Assembly: GCA_001642415.1 (NCBI GenBank)
Contig: LTDK01000180.1
Coordinates: 43,230 to 107,229, forward strand
Reading direction: 5' to 3'
From: Nematocida ironsii
Lineage: Eukaryota; Microsporidia
DNA length: 64,000 nucleotides
Shown here: one piece after another, positions 62,569-64,000 of the stretch
Position numbering within the stretch: the first letter of the stretch is position 1
Layout of the letters: each line of letters opens with the position of its first letter
Notes under the pieces: generated by a model
The model's database searches: none
What the model was told of the DNA's origin: nothing
The model's input: the letters and a program-made list of their open reading frames with translations, nothing else
Program-made: the position numbers and the translations under genes

Positions 62569-64000
62569 AGCACTTCTTTAAAATTTAATGTAATTCTTTA
62601 ATATATACATAAATTTATCTAAAAATAATATTCAGTTGGTTTAAAAATATACTTCCATCTATGGCAGTATAAACACAAATTTTACATACTTTGGTATAAT
62701 TAGAGTATTATATATATATTCTAATTTGGGGTTATTTGAAGTATTCTTTTTTACCTACCATATAGAGAGATTAGTAAAGAAATATTATTATATCTATATT
62801 ATTGTGTATGTTAAACATATAAATGTTGATTTTATATTATCTAATGGTAAAACTGAATTGCTATAGCTGTTTTCTCTCTCGTCCTCTAAAGTGTAAACTG
62901 GATTTGCTCATAAAACTGTGTATTTATTTATCTTCCGTCGTCCTTATATAGTTTCCCTCTGCGATCAAGGTGACTGCATTGCAGCTGTCACAACTTAATT
63001 AAATTAAATTACTGGGATCTATCAACATGATAGCTACCAGACCAATGGCACTCAAAGGCGATTATGGAGTCCCTGTGCCCATGGGAAACCAACAGCTATT
63101 TTTATTTATATTAGTCATCATCTGGGGCTCAAATATTTCCTTAAAACTATAGGAATTCTAAAATATTATGTTAAATATTTAAAATATAAAATGGGTTTAT
63201 TTTCGTATTAGAATATTTATTTGAGTACAATTTAAATTTTAAAGTAGAAAATAAAGAATATATGCATATTATACAGAAGAAAAGAATAACATATGGCAAG
63301 AATATAATATAAACAAAGAGTGTGTAATAAAGGAGATTATTTCTGTAAATATGAATGTATAGGTCGTATATTTATATTTTTCATATGGCTATATCAATGG
63401 CTATTCCTGGTGAAATAGAATGAAGTATGGATAAAGAACTAAAACTAGTTTTATATTCCATGAGTTTAGTCTTCTATTAATAGAGAGACTGAATAGATGT
63501 GAAATGAATTCTGGAAAGCACTATTGAGGATAGTAGACCAGGATAAATACTATTCCGTGTATAATTTATCTTGTATTAAATACTTTACTGATAGGATTAG
63601 AAGAATAAGCTACACCAACTAGTGTGCAGTGTTTATAGAACAGACTATTCTACGTGTATCTAGGGCATATGAAGAGACTGAGTTTGCATTTAAAAGGCGA
63701 CTGGCTCTGTTTTCTGGTATTTTTAGAAGCTTGGTGTATGGAAAAGAAGACAGAAACAAAGTATACAAATGTTTTAGGCATAAATGACATATATTAGATG
63801 ACCACCAATTAGAAATTAAAGTATGTGAGAGACACAGACTTATAAAAAAAGAGAAGAAAAAGTAGAAAAGATGCAAAGGATGAGAGAGAGAGTTAAATGT
63901 ACAAATCTTTATTGGTTTGGTCTGTTAATTAATATACACAATAGAGACAGTCCATTTAGAGGAGATTAAGTGGTGGGACTTACTCACTGCTTTATTCAGC
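62569..64000. other. 1.43 kb to window end: family-2 promoter and candidate RNA region, no coding gene
   Basis: The first 100 bp carry the promoter of the 999-residue gene (TATATACATAAA near 62598). 62880-63140 is less AT-rich and contains the hairpins listed separately. Beyond 63150 it is AT-rich; an 85-codon minus-strand frame at 63619-63876 looks like chance. Any gene starting after this lies outside the window. Confidence 0.45.
62945..63103 (+). ncRNA. Candidate Pol III-type structured RNA
   Basis: TATATAG at 62945-62951 could be a TATA element. About 20 bp later comes a hairpin TGAC-TGC-ATT-GCA-GCT-GTCA (62971-62990), then an AT linker, then a hairpin with CTGG/CCAG (63012-63015/63037-63040) and CTATC/GATAG (63019-63023/63029-63033) around a 3x3 internal loop, then a GC-rich part with CCCATGGG (63078-63085). 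A TTTTT run at 63099-63103 could terminate Pol III. Composition stands out from the AT-rich surroundings. I cannot match RNase P, SRP, U6 or tRNA motifs. Confidence 0.35.

Noticed and set aside
63619..63876. 85-codon minus-strand frame with hydrophobic start
   Set aside because: Ser/Leu/Phe-rich chance-like composition in AT-rich DNA, with no recognisable motif or neighbour link.
1..64000. tRNA genes
   Set aside because: I looked for T-loop GTTCRANNC words with acceptor pairing in the gaps on both strands and found none. A tRNAscan-SE run would be decisive.
1..64000. CRISPR arrays, insertion sequences or integrated viral genes
   Set aside because: No regularly spaced repeats, transposase, reverse transcriptase or capsid-like proteins were recognised.

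Overview
The window reads as a compact, AT-rich nuclear chromosome segment of a microsporidian. Its genes are recognisably eukaryotic (histone H2B, SEC31, exocyst SEC5, V-ATPase subunit H, B-type cyclin, LSG1, SEN1, GPN3), single-exon, often shorter than their yeast or human counterparts, and tightly packed: a 13 bp gap lies between two divergent starts, and two gene pairs share one base between stop and start codons. The apparent lack of introns and the tandem families of fast-evolving secreted proteins fit Nematocida best. The genus is an inference; Microsporidia is well supported.

Layout. 1-5 kb: dCMP deaminase, GPN3, UTP6, SEC5, prenyltransferase alpha subunit. 5-10 kb: lineage-specific proteins, including a 703-residue coiled-coil protein, plus a hairpin-rich non-coding element. 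10.6-16.7 kb: ABHD-type hydrolase, SMARCAL1-like remodeller, Doa10-type RING-CH ligase. 17-25.3 kb: a minus-strand array of four paralogous secreted proteins, one broken by a single in-frame stop and one that has lost its usual start ATG. 25.5-36.9 kb: TRM2-type methyltransferase, a probable UTP18, SEC31, a gamma-tubulin complex protein, SGD1/NOM1, a ZC3H11A-like CCCH protein and small orphans. 37.5-48.5 kb: SEN1 helicase, a TesB-type thioesterase behind a signal-like segment, POP5, a tentative sliding-clamp protein, a membrane-anchored LRR protein, LSM5, an RNF5-like ligase, V-ATPase H, cyclin B. 49-54.8 kb: LSG1, a PHO85/CDK5-like kinase, an SmF/LSM6 protein, a TMEM245-like protein, H2B, a FIT-like lipid protein. 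55-62.6 kb: two ~1,000-residue secreted paralogs with near-identical patches. The last 1.4 kb and 58.2-59.5 kb have no convincing gene but hold structured or unusually GC-rich sequence.

Functionally the housekeeping genes fall into ribosome biogenesis (UTP6, UTP18?, SGD1, LSG1, POP5), secretion (SEC31, SEC5), ER quality control (Doa10-like, RNF5-like), genome maintenance and cell cycle (SMARCAL1-like, clamp-like, SEN1, cyclin B, CDK, GCP, H2B), and nucleotide and lipid metabolism (dCMP deaminase, thioesterase, FIT-like, ABHD). The less explored content is the two secreted families, which look like host-exposed factors evolving by tandem duplication, gene conversion and decay, and several intergenic structured or repeated elements: an E2F-like dyad before H2B, a recurrent AACCCGAAAT word, and candidate non-coding RNAs near 7.7, 41.1, 37.3 and 63.0 kb. 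No tRNA, rRNA, CRISPR or transposase gene was recognised by eye.
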